From assembly GCA_034437515.1 (NCBI GenBank), contig DAOTTX010000038.1, positions 1 to 48,482 of the forward strand: a stretch of DNA of 48,482 bases, written 5' to 3'. The notes beneath the pieces were generated by a model, which saw only the letters and a list, made by a program, of their open reading frames with translations, was not told the DNA's origin and ran no database searches. The translations under genes were made by a program, and so were the position numbers. Below are positions 39,384-47,384 of the stretch, in pieces (the first letter of the stretch is position 1; every line of letters starts with the position of its first letter). The DNA comes from DAOTTX01 sp034437515 (GTDB taxonomy: Bacteria > Chloroflexota > Anaerolineae > Aggregatilineales > Phototrophicaceae).

Positions 39384-39488
39384 ATGGCTTTAGCAGTTTT
39401 AGCCTACCCGGAACTTAAGATTGCGGACACGAAGTTGGATCGAAGGGTTGTCGAAGACCTTCCCACAGTTGCGCCATGCGTCAGTTAA
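39384..39488 (+). pseudogene. Short orphan ORF, possible gene remnant
   Basis: A 34-codon frame starting MALAVLAYPELKIADTKLDR with AGGA upstream. The first dozen residues look like the start of a larger cytoplasmic protein, but the frame ends at TAA 39488 and is followed by a repeat. It may be a decayed gene start or a chance ORF. This and the repeat are all I see in the 330-nt gap between 39313 and 39642. Confidence 0.2.
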
Positions 39489-39508
39489 GCCACGGATAGC
39501 TTATTATG

Positions 39509-39595
39509 ACCCCCATCCCCCTAAATCCCCCTCGCCCCCGTAGACGACTACCTTCGCCAGCTGTCTACGGGGAGGGAGGGCTGACCGCAGGTCAG
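39509..39595. repeat. Intergenic hairpin repeat between acyl-CoA ligase and permease genes
   Basis: A C-rich stretch (ACCCCCATCCCCC) leads into a 10-bp inverted repeat CCCCGTAGAC (39536-39545) / GTCTACGGGG (39563-39572), and then CTGACC/GGTCAG (39581-39586, 39590-39595). It is the same general class of C-rich and G-rich dispersed repeat as at 7-78. It lies just past the end of the importer operon and may double as a terminator. Confidence 0.5.
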
Positions 39596-39642
39596 ACCGG
39601 GTGGGGTCGAAAGAGCCTAAATCGACATACATGGGATAGCCG

Positions 39643-40515
39643 TTACTTATCCCGTGTGATCTGGAAGCCGCTCATAAACTGCTTTTGCAGCAAGATGAAC
39701 ACGATCACCGGTGGGATGCTAGCGACCACCGCGCCCATCATCATCGGGCCGAAGGTCTGCCCGCCACCGAAGTTCTGCAAGCCGCCCAGCGCGACCTGCA
39801 CCACTTGTAACTGTTCGTTATCGCTGACGATGAGCAGCGGCCACAGATACATATTCCACACGTAAACGAACTGGATCACCGCAAGTGCGCCCATCGTATT
39901 CCAGCTCAGTGGAATCAGGATGCGGAACAGGAATTGCAGTGGATTCGCGCCGTCAAGCTGCGCCGCTTCGGAGAGTTCCGCCGGGAGGTTGGCGAAGTGC
40001 TGCCGGAATAAAAATGCACCGGTCGCACTGGCGAAGAACGGCACGGTCAGCGCGGATAGGTCGCCCATGTTGATCTGTGAGACGAGGCGGAACAACGCGA
40101 TAATCATGATTTCGGTCGGCATCATCAGTGTGATGAGCACGAACCCGAACACGATCCACTTACCGGGGAAGCGAAAATAGACAAACGCCAGCCCTGCCAG
40201 CAGCGAGAGGACGGTCTTGGCGACGGTGATAATCACCGCCTGGATGACGCTGTTGAACATCGCTCCGCCTAAGTCACGAGTGACCAGCACCGCCTCCAGG
40301 TTTGACCAGAAGTGGTCACCGGGGGTGAGTTGGTAGGCGAACACGTCGGCGTTGTTCTGCGTGCTGACGAGCAGCGCATACAGCAGCGGAAAGCCGACGA
40401 TCAAACAGACCAGCCACAATAAAACATGGATGTACCAGCGTTCCGGCAAGAAGCGCGGACGGTTTGAGCCGGTACGGGTACGAGTGCCTGCGGTGGTGAC
40501 ATCGAGAGAAGTCAT
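39643..40515 (-). CDS. Carbohydrate ABC transporter permease (MalG family)
   Basis: A 290-residue inner-membrane permease with six predicted helices. It has the ATPase-coupling EAA loop ELSEAAQLDGANPLQFLFRI (about residue 195) and the N-terminal VLLWLVCLIVGFPLLYALLV helix. Length is normal. It starts 3 nt after the stop of the MalF-type permease, so the two are coupled. It forms the second half of the channel. Confidence 0.92.
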   Translation of the reverse strand: MTSLDVTTAGTRTRTGSNRPRFLPERWYIHVLLWLVCLIVGFPLLYALLVSTQNNADVFAYQLTPGDHFWSNLEAVLVTRDLGGAMFNSVIQAVIITVAKTVLSLLAGLAFVYFRFPGKWIVFGFVLITLMMPTEIMIIALFRLVSQINMGDLSALTVPFFASATGAFLFRQHFANLPAELSEAAQLDGANPLQFLFRILIPLSWNTMGALAVIQFVYVWNMYLWPLLIVSDNEQLQVVQVALGGLQNFGGGQTFGPMMMGAVVASIPPVIVFILLQKQFMSGFQITRDK

Positions 40516-40518
40516 GGT

Positions 40519-41907
40519 TTACGCTCCGTAAGATACACGGCGTCCGCTGGTGCGGAACTGCCAGATAGTCACGCCGATCACGAGGATAAATAATAAGACC
40601 GACTGCGCCGCCCCACGTCCGAGTGATTTCTGCGTGATGCCGATCTCGATGATCTCGTAGATCGCCACGGAGGTGGCCCCGGCGGGTGCGCCTCTGGTCA
40701 GATAGTCGATGGTGCCGTAGGTCTCGAAGAAGGCGTAGGTCAGGTTGGTGATGATGAGGAAAAACGTAATCGGTGAAAGTGCAGGGACGATCACGTTGCG
40801 GAACCGTTGCCACGCATTCGCGCCGTCAATCGCCGCTGCTTCGACCAGTTCTTTAGAGACGTTCTGCAACCCGGCGATGTAAAACAGGATATTATAGCCC
40901 AATGTCTTCCACACACTCGCTATGATGACCACCCAGCGCGCCAACCACGTATCCTGCTTGTAATTGGGTAGATCGACACTGAGAATCACATCGAAGAAAT
41001 GGTCGATGATGCCAGCGGTGGAGTCGAACATGACGAAGAATAGAATCCCGGCGATGGGTGGTGAGATGGCATAAGGCCAGATCAACAGCGTGCGGTAAAT
41101 CGACGCGCCCTTCACCGGCTGGAACACCAGATAGGCGATGCCCAACGAGATGATTAAGCCCAGCACCACGATCATACCGGAGATAAACACGGTGTTGAAG
41201 AACACTTCACGGTAATTATCATCCCACAGGTCACGCAGGAACAAATAGCTCGCCAGCACCAGGCCGACCCCGATGAGCGTCCGCAGACGACCGATATTGG
41301 CGTCGTATGCGTTGCTGCTGTGCCGCAGATAATAAAGGCCACCCACCGCCGCGACCGTCAACACTACTACACCGTAAAATAGGGGTGTGAATGTCGGTTC
41401 CATCAGCTCGGTGAAGTTGCTGACGCAGCGGAACGCGGTACGTGGTGCGCCGATGCGCGTCAGCAGGGTAGAGAGGCGGAAAGTATCGAACGCCGGGTAG
41501 TATAAGAACAGCGCCAGGATAATCAGCGTGGGCAGCAGCAGCAAGATCGGGATGATCCAGGAGACGTTAAACGTGCCTTTGTTGGTGTCATCCACCAGGC
41601 CAGCGCGTGCTTTGCCCCGTGCCAATAAAAAGCGTGAGAGCCACTGTGCGAAAGCGATCACCAGCGCCGCGCCGACCATAAACAAAAAGATACCGAAGTG
41701 ATAGTCGATGGTGTCGGCTTCCGGCTCAAAGGTGCAGGCTTGCAACGGCCCCATGAAAAGCATCGGCCCGGCTAACCCGGCAGCCAACCCGACCACGCCA
41801 CCCGCTAACAGCGGACGTCGCATCTGCTGGAAGAGGTAGGCGAGGACAGCCACCCCTGCCAACCCAGTGATTACAAAAAATGGAATCATACTGCTGTATA
41901 AAGTCAC
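40519..41907 (-). CDS. Carbohydrate ABC transporter permease (MalF family), enlarged
   Basis: A 462-residue permease, much longer than the usual 290-320. The extra length is two N-terminal helices (IPFFVITGLAGVAVLAYLF, LLAGGVVGLAAGLAGPML), a third near residue 80 and an inserted helix pair between the first periplasmic loop and the core. The EAA loop ELVEAAAIDGANAWQRFRNV lies near residue 370. The start is GTG 41907 with AGGGGG upstream. It lies 103 nt after the binding-protein gene, across a hairpin. Similar extra helices occur in MalF itself. Confidence 0.9.
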   Translation of the reverse strand: MTLYSSMIPFFVITGLAGVAVLAYLFQQMRRPLLAGGVVGLAAGLAGPMLFMGPLQACTFEPEADTIDYHFGIFLFMVGAALVIAFAQWLSRFLLARGKARAGLVDDTNKGTFNVSWIIPILLLLPTLIILALFLYYPAFDTFRLSTLLTRIGAPRTAFRCVSNFTELMEPTFTPLFYGVVVLTVAAVGGLYYLRHSSNAYDANIGRLRTLIGVGLVLASYLFLRDLWDDNYREVFFNTVFISGMIVVLGLIISLGIAYLVFQPVKGASIYRTLLIWPYAISPPIAGILFFVMFDSTAGIIDHFFDVILSVDLPNYKQDTWLARWVVIIASVWKTLGYNILFYIAGLQNVSKELVEAAAIDGANAWQRFRNVIVPALSPITFFLIITNLTYAFFETYGTIDYLTRGAPAGATSVAIYEIIEIGITQKSLGRGAAQSVLLFILVIGVTIWQFRTSGRRVSYGA

Positions 41908-41951
41908 ATCGAACCCCCTGACGGTATATTTAGATCATACGCTAAAACAGA

Positions 41952-41976
41952 AATAGGGCGAACGAGTCGCCCTATT
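41952..41976 (-). terminator. Attenuator-like hairpin between binding-protein and permease genes
   Basis: AATAGGGCGA (41952-41961) pairs perfectly with TCGCCCTATT (41967-41976) around a 5-nt loop. On the - strand it is followed by TTCTGTTTT. In importer operons such a site usually lowers permease expression relative to the abundant binding protein. Confidence 0.6.
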
Positions 41977-42010
41977 GCCTGCTTATGGTGCTTCAACTTT
42001 CAACCGGTGC

Positions 42011-43378
42011 TTACTCGACGTAGAGCAGGTTGTACTCTTCGAGCAGCAGGTTGGCTTCTTCGTTGGCTTCCGTCAGGCGTTCTTCGACGTCCAGGTCGTT
42101 GACCAGGATGTCCTCGATAGCGCCGGTGATGACGTCACGGATGGCGACGAAGTTGCCGATCAACGCGCCAGGGTTGACGTCGTTCTCAGCGGCAGCGGTG
42201 AGTTGATCGCCAGCCACACGGCTGTTCGGGTTTTCCTCGAACCAGCCTTCTTCTTCCAGCAGTTCGATTGCCGGGTCGGTGATCGGGATGTAGCCAGTCA
42301 CGCGGTGCCAATCAGCGGCGTTTTCCGGATTGTTGAACCAGTTCATGAACATCAGCGCGCCGGTTTCTACTTCGGCGTCGAGGCCGTTGGTCAGCCACAG
42401 GGTCGCACCACCGATAATGTTCCCGGCGTATTCACCCTCGTCGTTGTAGGGCATGAAGCTCGCTTCGACTTCAAAGCCTGCGTCTGTGCCGTCGCTGGTC
42501 AGGGCGGTGGTGTCAGAGCTGCTGTAGATCAGGAAGGCGACCTGCTCCGCGATGAAGGCGTTGTAGGTGCCGGTCCAGTCACGCTGGGTGCCGGTGTAGA
42601 CGTAGTAACCTTCGTCGTTGAGGCCCTGCCACCAGGAGATATAGTCGATCATACCCTGGCTATCGAGGAAGACCTCGGTTGCACGCTCGTCACGACCGTT
42701 GTTGTTGTTTGCCAGCAATTCGCCTTGCTGCGCCATCGTCTGCTCCACAAACCAGGAGTGGTTGGGCCAGGTGATGCAGTTGTCGGGGCCGTCTTCCAGG
42801 CTGCTGATGGTGGCGCAAGCGGCTTCGATCTCGGCCCAGGTTTCTGGGATTTCTTCGACGCCAGCTGCTTCCAGCATGTTGTTGTTGGTGAACATGATCG
42901 CGCTGGAGGTGTTCCAGGGCATGGAGGTGAACTCACCACCGAGGGTGTAGTATTCCGCAGCCGAGTCAACCACATCACCCAGCACGACCGGCACGCCGTT
43001 GATCTCTTCGGCGTCACCGATGGCTTCATCGATGTTCTTGAACAGCGGCTCACCGCTGGCGTTGACGGCGTCACGCGCTTCCTGCGTGGCGGCCTCGAAG
43101 AAGTGGATCACTGCCGGTTGGTTGCCCTGCTCGGAGCCGAGCACAGCGGCGTCAAACACGTCATTATAGCTCGCCAGACCTTCGATTACAATGTTGTATT
43201 CGGGGAACTGCTCGTTGAACTCCGCAGCCCGTTCACGCGCCCAGTCCAGGCGATAGTCAGTGAACGCGATCAACACGCGGACTTCGGTCGGCTCGTCCTG
43301 TGCCAGGGCGGGTGCGAAGGCCATCACCGCCAGCATCAGGGCGAGAACACAAACAAAAATACGTTTTGGATTTGCCAT
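42011..43378 (-). CDS. Extracellular solute-binding protein (family 1, carbohydrate ABC importer)
   Basis: A 455-residue secreted protein. The signal peptide FVCVLALMLAVMAFAPALAQ has a likely cut after ALA near residue 26; there is no lipobox Cys, so it is not a classic lipoprotein. The mature part begins with EVRVLIAFTDYRLDW and FNEQFPEYNIVIEG, then VIHFFEAATQEARDAV, as in family 1 sugar-binding proteins. ATG 43378 follows GAGGAGAAAA. It is the first gene of a binding protein-MalF-MalG operon with no ATPase gene, which must be supplied elsewhere. The sugar is not predictable. Confidence 0.92.
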   Translation of the reverse strand: MANPKRIFVCVLALMLAVMAFAPALAQDEPTEVRVLIAFTDYRLDWARERAAEFNEQFPEYNIVIEGLASYNDVFDAAVLGSEQGNQPAVIHFFEAATQEARDAVNASGEPLFKNIDEAIGDAEEINGVPVVLGDVVDSAAEYYTLGGEFTSMPWNTSSAIMFTNNNMLEAAGVEEIPETWAEIEAACATISSLEDGPDNCITWPNHSWFVEQTMAQQGELLANNNNGRDERATEVFLDSQGMIDYISWWQGLNDEGYYVYTGTQRDWTGTYNAFIAEQVAFLIYSSSDTTALTSDGTDAGFEVEASFMPYNDEGEYAGNIIGGATLWLTNGLDAEVETGALMFMNWFNNPENAADWHRVTGYIPITDPAIELLEEEGWFEENPNSRVAGDQLTAAAENDVNPGALIGNFVAIRDVITGAIEDILVNDLDVEERLTEANEEANLLLEEYNLLYVE

Positions 43379-43462
43379 GTAATTTTCTCCTCAGTTATCT
43401 TTTATAAGTAATCGCGCAGTGCGATGCAGGCGAATCTACGCGATGGAGGTTAAGCCTGTGGC

Positions 43463-43468
43463 ATTATA
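43463..43468 (-). promoter_or_regulatory. Candidate -10 of the carbohydrate importer operon
   Basis: A perfect TATAAT on the - strand, within an A/T-rich stretch about 85 nt upstream of the binding-protein ATG. No good -35 is found 17 nt upstream, so an activator may be needed. The region also has an SD GAGGAG close to the start. Confidence 0.35.
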
Positions 43469-43492
43469 ATTTTAAATTTTCTTAATCTTTCG

Positions 43493-44518
43493 TTACGTCG
43501 TCTCATAGCGGAGCGCCGGATTATCCTCCTGCTCGACTTCATGCAGGTTGGCAACCGATAGCCGCCCGTGCTGGTAGAGATACTCGACATGTGCGCCGGC
43601 TTCTTCGAGTGCGAGCAGCGTCTCGTAGCCTTCTTTGCCGGGGTACATCTTCTGTGTGATCTGGTCGATGGTCAGTGGTTGCTCGGCGTCTTTGACGATG
43701 TCATAAACACGGTTGAGCTTGCGGTCGTGGCTGATCTGGATGTCATCAATGCGGCTGTAGACATCGTGCATCGGGTCTTCGTGGCTACCGATGGCGAGGT
43801 TGATGCCGTCGATCTTCTCGATCTTATTGAGCGAGTCTTTATAGTGACCTAACCCGGTGTAATGCGTGATGCTTTCCGGGGCCTGGTGGGGCGTGGTGCG
43901 TGAAAGAATGTGATCGGTACTCAGCAGCGTATCCCCGATGAGAATGCACACCTGACCGGGACAGTGACCGGGGACGTGGAAGAACTGCATGCCTTCGAAG
44001 GGGGTGTCTTCTTCCAGGCTGAAGTGGACTTCGACGGATTTTACATGCTTCTTGGCGAAGCCGTACATCTCCATGAACAGGGCGCGGCGCTCCGGGTCGA
44101 TCCCCGCCCGTTCGAGGTAAACACGCAGGTCTTTACTCGCCACGATCAACCGTTCCTCGTAGTTGGTCAGTACGCGCCGGTCAAGCTCGTGAATGCCGAT
44201 GCGCACGTTGCCGATCTTTTCCGCGATGCTGGCGACCCCGCCGTAATGATCGATATGTCCGTGCGAGACGATGATATGCTCGATGTCTTGCAATTGTAGT
44301 GTCTCGCCGAAGTCATCGCGCAGCGCGTCAAACCCCGCCAGCAGATCTGAGTCGCTCTCGCCAAAACCGGAACCGGCGTCAATTAATGTCGGCATCCCGG
44401 CATCAAGGACGACGAAACTATAGGCGATGAAGCCATTCGGGAAGACTTGCATCGGGATGCGATAAATACGAGCCTCGGTATTGGTGTTAAAACGCTCGAT
44501 GGGTGGCAGGCTAGCCAT
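43493..44518 (-). CDS. MBL-fold metallohydrolase
   Basis: A 341-residue metallo-beta-lactamase-fold hydrolase. The metal site is VSHGHIDHYGG (H86, H88, D90, H91), with further ligands in FHVPGHCPGQVCI and STDHIL. About 110 C-terminal residues add a helical segment (ITQKMYPGKEGYETLLALEE) resembling the winged-helix tail of LACTB2-like members. It is cytoplasmic. It is divergent from the TetR operon and followed by the importer operon in the same direction. The substrate is unknown; thioesters, lactones or RNA are all possible in this fold. Confidence 0.88.
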   Translation of the reverse strand: MASLPPIERFNTNTEARIYRIPMQVFPNGFIAYSFVVLDAGMPTLIDAGSGFGESDSDLLAGFDALRDDFGETLQLQDIEHIIVSHGHIDHYGGVASIAEKIGNVRIGIHELDRRVLTNYEERLIVASKDLRVYLERAGIDPERRALFMEMYGFAKKHVKSVEVHFSLEEDTPFEGMQFFHVPGHCPGQVCILIGDTLLSTDHILSRTTPHQAPESITHYTGLGHYKDSLNKIEKIDGINLAIGSHEDPMHDVYSRIDDIQISHDRKLNRVYDIVKDAEQPLTIDQITQKMYPGKEGYETLLALEEAGAHVEYLYQHGRLSVANLHEVEQEDNPALRYETT

Positions 44519-44618
44519 GACTATCTTCTTTCTCTCTTTCGTTGTAGATGAACGTCATCCATTAAAGCATAGCGCATCACCGGGCGCTATTGCCAACTGC
44601 CGCATCACCGGCATCCTA

Positions 44619-44648
44619 TTGACTTTTCGAGCCGATATTTGATATGAT
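44619..44648 (+). promoter_or_regulatory. Promoter of the tetR-ABC-2 exporter operon
   Basis: TTGACT (44619-44624), an 18-nt spacer and TATGAT (44643-44648). Transcription should begin near 44655, which rules out the in-frame ATG at 44649 as the tetR start. Confidence 0.6.
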
Positions 44649-44682
44649 ATGACCATAATGACGATTTTGGTCATAAAGTCAA
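44619..44682. promoter_or_regulatory. Nested inverted repeats, likely TetR operator
   Basis: TATGACC (44648-44654) and GGTCATA (44669-44675) form an inverted repeat with 14 nt between arms, covering the expected transcription start. Around it, TTGACTTT (44619-44626), which contains the -35, is matched by AAAGTCAA (44675-44682). A TetR dimer bound here would block RNA polymerase, giving autoregulation. Confidence 0.5.
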
Positions 44683-44720
44683 AACGTCACGAAATTTGCA
44701 AGAAAAAGAAAGCTCAACTT

Positions 44721-45440
44721 ATGCCACCGACGCCTTCAAATGACCGAGAAACTCGCATCCTGGATGCCGCCCTGGAACTCGCGCTGCATTACGGGATCGA
44801 CAAGACGACCGTCAGCGATATTGCCCGTGAAGCGGGGATCGCCAAAGGGACGATCTACCTGCACCACGACAGCAAAGACGATCTCTTCGAGGCCGTCATA
44901 TGGCGGGAGATCTGGGAATACGTCGATGCGATGCTGGCATACCTCGAAAGCGACACAGAAATATGGTCGTTCGTCGGGATGTATCGCCATACGCTGAAAA
45001 TCATCGACGGTAATCTGTTGATGCAGGCCATGATCAGCAACGATGAACGCATCCTGGGTAATTTTATGCAGCGGCGAGGGTTGGCAATGGGCGCGTTTAA
45101 ACGCCCGTTCCAGGCACAACTGTTGCAAATGATGCAGGAAGCGGGGGCCATCCGGCAAGACATCGACCTTGAGGTGGCGGCGTACTTAATGACGATGCTG
45201 AACTACGGCTTCATCATCACGCCATCACACATCCCACCGGAGCAACGTCCGCCGATTGAAGCCACAATCGAGGGCATCGGCGATATGCTCGACCATTACC
45301 TGACGCCGCCTGACGGTGGCAACCAGCAAGCCGCGCGCGAAAGCATGGCAGCGATTACGCGGCGAATGCGCGATCACATGCAAAAGAAAACAGCAGATCC
45401 AGACAAGGAGCAGCAAAATGACAGCGATCCAAACACATAA
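44721..45440 (+). CDS. TetR family transcriptional regulator
   Basis: A 239-residue repressor. The N-terminal helix-turn-helix is ILDAALELALHYGIDKTTVS followed by DIAREAGIAKGTIYLHHDSK (about residues 12-55). The rest is a helical ligand-binding and dimerisation domain without close family resemblance. I chose ATG 44721 because upstream in-frame codons overlap the promoter; the site before it (AAAGAAAG) is modest. The end overlaps the ABC ATPase start by 23 nt. It most likely controls the exporter operon in response to the exported compound. Confidence 0.88.
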   Translation: MPPTPSNDRETRILDAALELALHYGIDKTTVSDIAREAGIAKGTIYLHHDSKDDLFEAVIWREIWEYVDAMLAYLESDTEIWSFVGMYRHTLKIIDGNLLMQAMISNDERILGNFMQRRGLAMGAFKRPFQAQLLQMMQEAGAIRQDIDLEVAAYLMTMLNYGFIITPSHIPPEQRPPIEATIEGIGDMLDHYLTPPDGGNQQAARESMAAITRRMRDHMQKKTADPDKEQQNDSDPNT

Positions 45441-46368
45441 CCTGACCAAGAACTACGACACCCCCGATGGGCCGTTCACTGCGTTGGACAGCCTCGACCT
45501 GACCGTCGAAACAGGGGAGATCATGGGCTATTTAGGACCCAACGGCGCGGGTAAGACCACCACTATTCGGATGCTGTTGGACATCATCCGCCCGACCAAC
45601 GGTGAGGCGAAAATCCTCGGCATGGATGCCCAGCAGGAGCCGATAGCGGTCAAACGGCGCGTCGGCTTTTTGCCCGCCGAACTCGCACTGTGGCGCGGGG
45701 AAAAGAGCATCGACATCATCAAGTATTTTGGGCGGATACGCGGCAACATTGATATGGCTTACGTCAATCAACTGGCGCAGCGCCTGCAATTTGATGTTGA
45801 AAAGCGCGTGCGAGATTATTCTACCGGGAATAAGCGCAAACTTGGCTTGATCTTAGCGATGATGAACAAGCCTGACCTGCTCATCCTCGATGAGCCGACC
45901 AGCGGCCTTGACCCGCTCATGCAGCAGACCTTCAACGCGATGATGCGTGAGTTCCGTGACGAGGGCAAGACGGTCTTTCTGTCGTCGCACACCCTCAGTG
46001 AAGTCCAGGCCATCTGTGATCGGGTCGCGGTGCTGCGTCAGGGCGTACTGGAGGCGGTCGAGCGGGTGGATTCGCTCATGCACGCCCAATTCCGCTGGGT
46101 GACCGTCAGCCTCGACGATCCGCAGGGGATAGACGACGCCCTCCGGCATACCGAAGGGGTGACCGACATCAGCCAGCGGCAAGACGGTACCTACCGGCTG
46201 CGTTTAACGGGAGATTTTGACCCGCTGCTGCGCACGATCAATGATCGTTACGTGAAAGACATTCAGGTGGACGACCCGACCCTGGAGGAAGTGTTTCTCG
46301 CATTCTATGACGATCAAGCGGTTGCCAGCGGCAACGGCAAAGGACAACAAAAGGAGATGGTACGCTAA
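45418..46368 (+). CDS. ABC-2 type exporter ATP-binding protein
   Basis: A 316-residue ATPase. Walker A GYLGPNGAGKTTTIRM (about residue 40), Q-loop in VGFLPAELALW, a variant signature YSTGNKRKLGL common in this exporter class, and Walker B LLILDEPTSGLDPL. About 80 C-terminal residues form an accessory domain (FRWVTVSLDDPQGIDDAL). ATG 45418 has AAGGAG upstream. It overlaps tetR at its start and shares one base with the permease start (TAATG). The substrate is unknown; drugs, lipids or peptides are typical. Confidence 0.93.
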   Translation: MTAIQTHNLTKNYDTPDGPFTALDSLDLTVETGEIMGYLGPNGAGKTTTIRMLLDIIRPTNGEAKILGMDAQQEPIAVKRRVGFLPAELALWRGEKSIDIIKYFGRIRGNIDMAYVNQLAQRLQFDVEKRVRDYSTGNKRKLGLILAMMNKPDLLILDEPTSGLDPLMQQTFNAMMREFRDEGKTVFLSSHTLSEVQAICDRVAVLRQGVLEAVERVDSLMHAQFRWVTVSLDDPQGIDDALRHTEGVTDISQRQDGTYRLRLTGDFDPLLRTINDRYVKDIQVDDPTLEEVFLAFYDDQAVASGNGKGQQKEMVR

Positions 46369-47180
46369 TGTACGGTTCTGTATTTTTCGAGACACTGCGC
46401 CGCCACTGGAAACAAATCCTGTACTGGGGTGGTGGCCTCGGCTCTTACGCGCTGCTCGGTTTTATGTTGCTGCCATCGACCCAAGAGGGGATGGCGGAAT
46501 ACGCAAATTTGACGGAAACGCTAGATCCAGGCCTGCTACGTGCTTTCGGTATTGATCCGGCGATGCTCGCCTCTCCCGATGGCTTTATCGGCTACTCGTT
46601 TTTCGGCTATACCCTGCTGATTATGTCGGTGTTCGCGGTGCTTGCCGGGTTGAACATCACCTCCAACGACGAGGATGCTGGCATCATGGATGTGTTCCTG
46701 AGTTTGCCCATCCCACGCTGGCAGATCGTCGCTGAAAAGCTGTTGGCCTACACCGTGATCGTATTCGGCATTATGGGGCTGGTGTTTGCTGGGCTGCTCA
46801 TCGGTGACCAGATCGCCACACAGGATATAAACATCAGCACAGGGGCATATCTTGAAGGCGTCTTTAACGTGATCCCCGGTACGCTGCTGGTCATAGCGTT
46901 TACCGCCTTTGTGGCGACGGTCGTCAAACGGCGTGGGCTGGCAATTGCGATTGCGGGTGGCTTCGTCGTGGTTAGCTATCTGGTAGACGCGATGGGCCGT
47001 GCTGCTGGCGGTGACGTCGCGGATTTCATCCGTGAGTTTTCCGTCTTCGCGCATTACGACGGCACGACCATTCTCACACAGGGGGTAGTCATCGGGAATG
47101 TCGTGCTGCTGCTGGTCATCGCGCTGGCGTTGGGCGCGGGTGCGGTCACGTTCTTCCAGCGGCGTGACGTCGCCGTCTAA
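46368..47180 (+). CDS. ABC-2 type exporter permease
   Basis: A 270-residue membrane protein with about six predicted helices, starting with a cytoplasmic ETLRRHWKQILYW helix and GGGLGSYALLGFMLL. It has the DAGIMDVFLSLPIPRWQIVA coupling segment typical of ABC-2 permeases. It is coupled to the ATPase through TAATG. As one subunit is encoded, it probably works as a homodimer. It is followed by a terminator. Confidence 0.9.
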   Translation: MYGSVFFETLRRHWKQILYWGGGLGSYALLGFMLLPSTQEGMAEYANLTETLDPGLLRAFGIDPAMLASPDGFIGYSFFGYTLLIMSVFAVLAGLNITSNDEDAGIMDVFLSLPIPRWQIVAEKLLAYTVIVFGIMGLVFAGLLIGDQIATQDINISTGAYLEGVFNVIPGTLLVIAFTAFVATVVKRRGLAIAIAGGFVVVSYLVDAMGRAAGGDVADFIREFSVFAHYDGTTILTQGVVIGNVVLLLVIALALGAGAVTFFQRRDVAV

Positions 47181-47209
47181 TCTCGGTCATTTGTACAATT
47201 TAGTCGCCA

Positions 47210-47234
47210 TGCCTGCCTCGTCGCAGGCACTTTT
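47210..47234 (+). terminator. Intrinsic terminator of the tetR-ABC-2 operon
   Basis: TGCCTGC (47210-47216) and GCAGGCA (47223-47229) with a 6-nt loop, then CTTTTGTTT. It lies 29 nt after the permease stop. Confidence 0.75.
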
Positions 47235-47302
47235 GTTTCATTTGTGTATGTGAATTGTGCAGTTTTTCATCAGTTTATTAGTTTCGTAAATCGGCACGAT
47301 GC

Positions 47303-47360
47303 GGTAGTATCTACCAAGTATCGAATATTTTCTTCACAATATTTAACAGACTGTTAAATA
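47303..47360. promoter_or_regulatory. Two perfect palindromes upstream of the FAS1 lipoprotein gene
   Basis: GGTAG-TAT-CTACC (47303-47315) and TATTTAACAG-A-CTGTTAAATA (47340-47360). The second has perfect 10-bp arms around one central base, ending 24 nt before the ATG. Its A/T-rich arms and odd centre resemble a repressor operator rather than a terminator. No clear promoter hexamers were found with it. Confidence 0.55.
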
Positions 47361-47384
47361 ATCCGTGAAACCTAAGGAGGATCT

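Noticed and set aside
41975..43411. A 478-codon open frame antisense to the solute-binding protein gene
   Set aside because: The - strand frame has a signal peptide, ribosome-binding site and family motifs, while this one is composed of reverse-complement codons.
44649..44720. Upstream start for the TetR gene at 44649
   Set aside because: It overlaps the -10/start region and operator, so it would not be in the mRNA; ATG 44721 gives a normal TetR N terminus.
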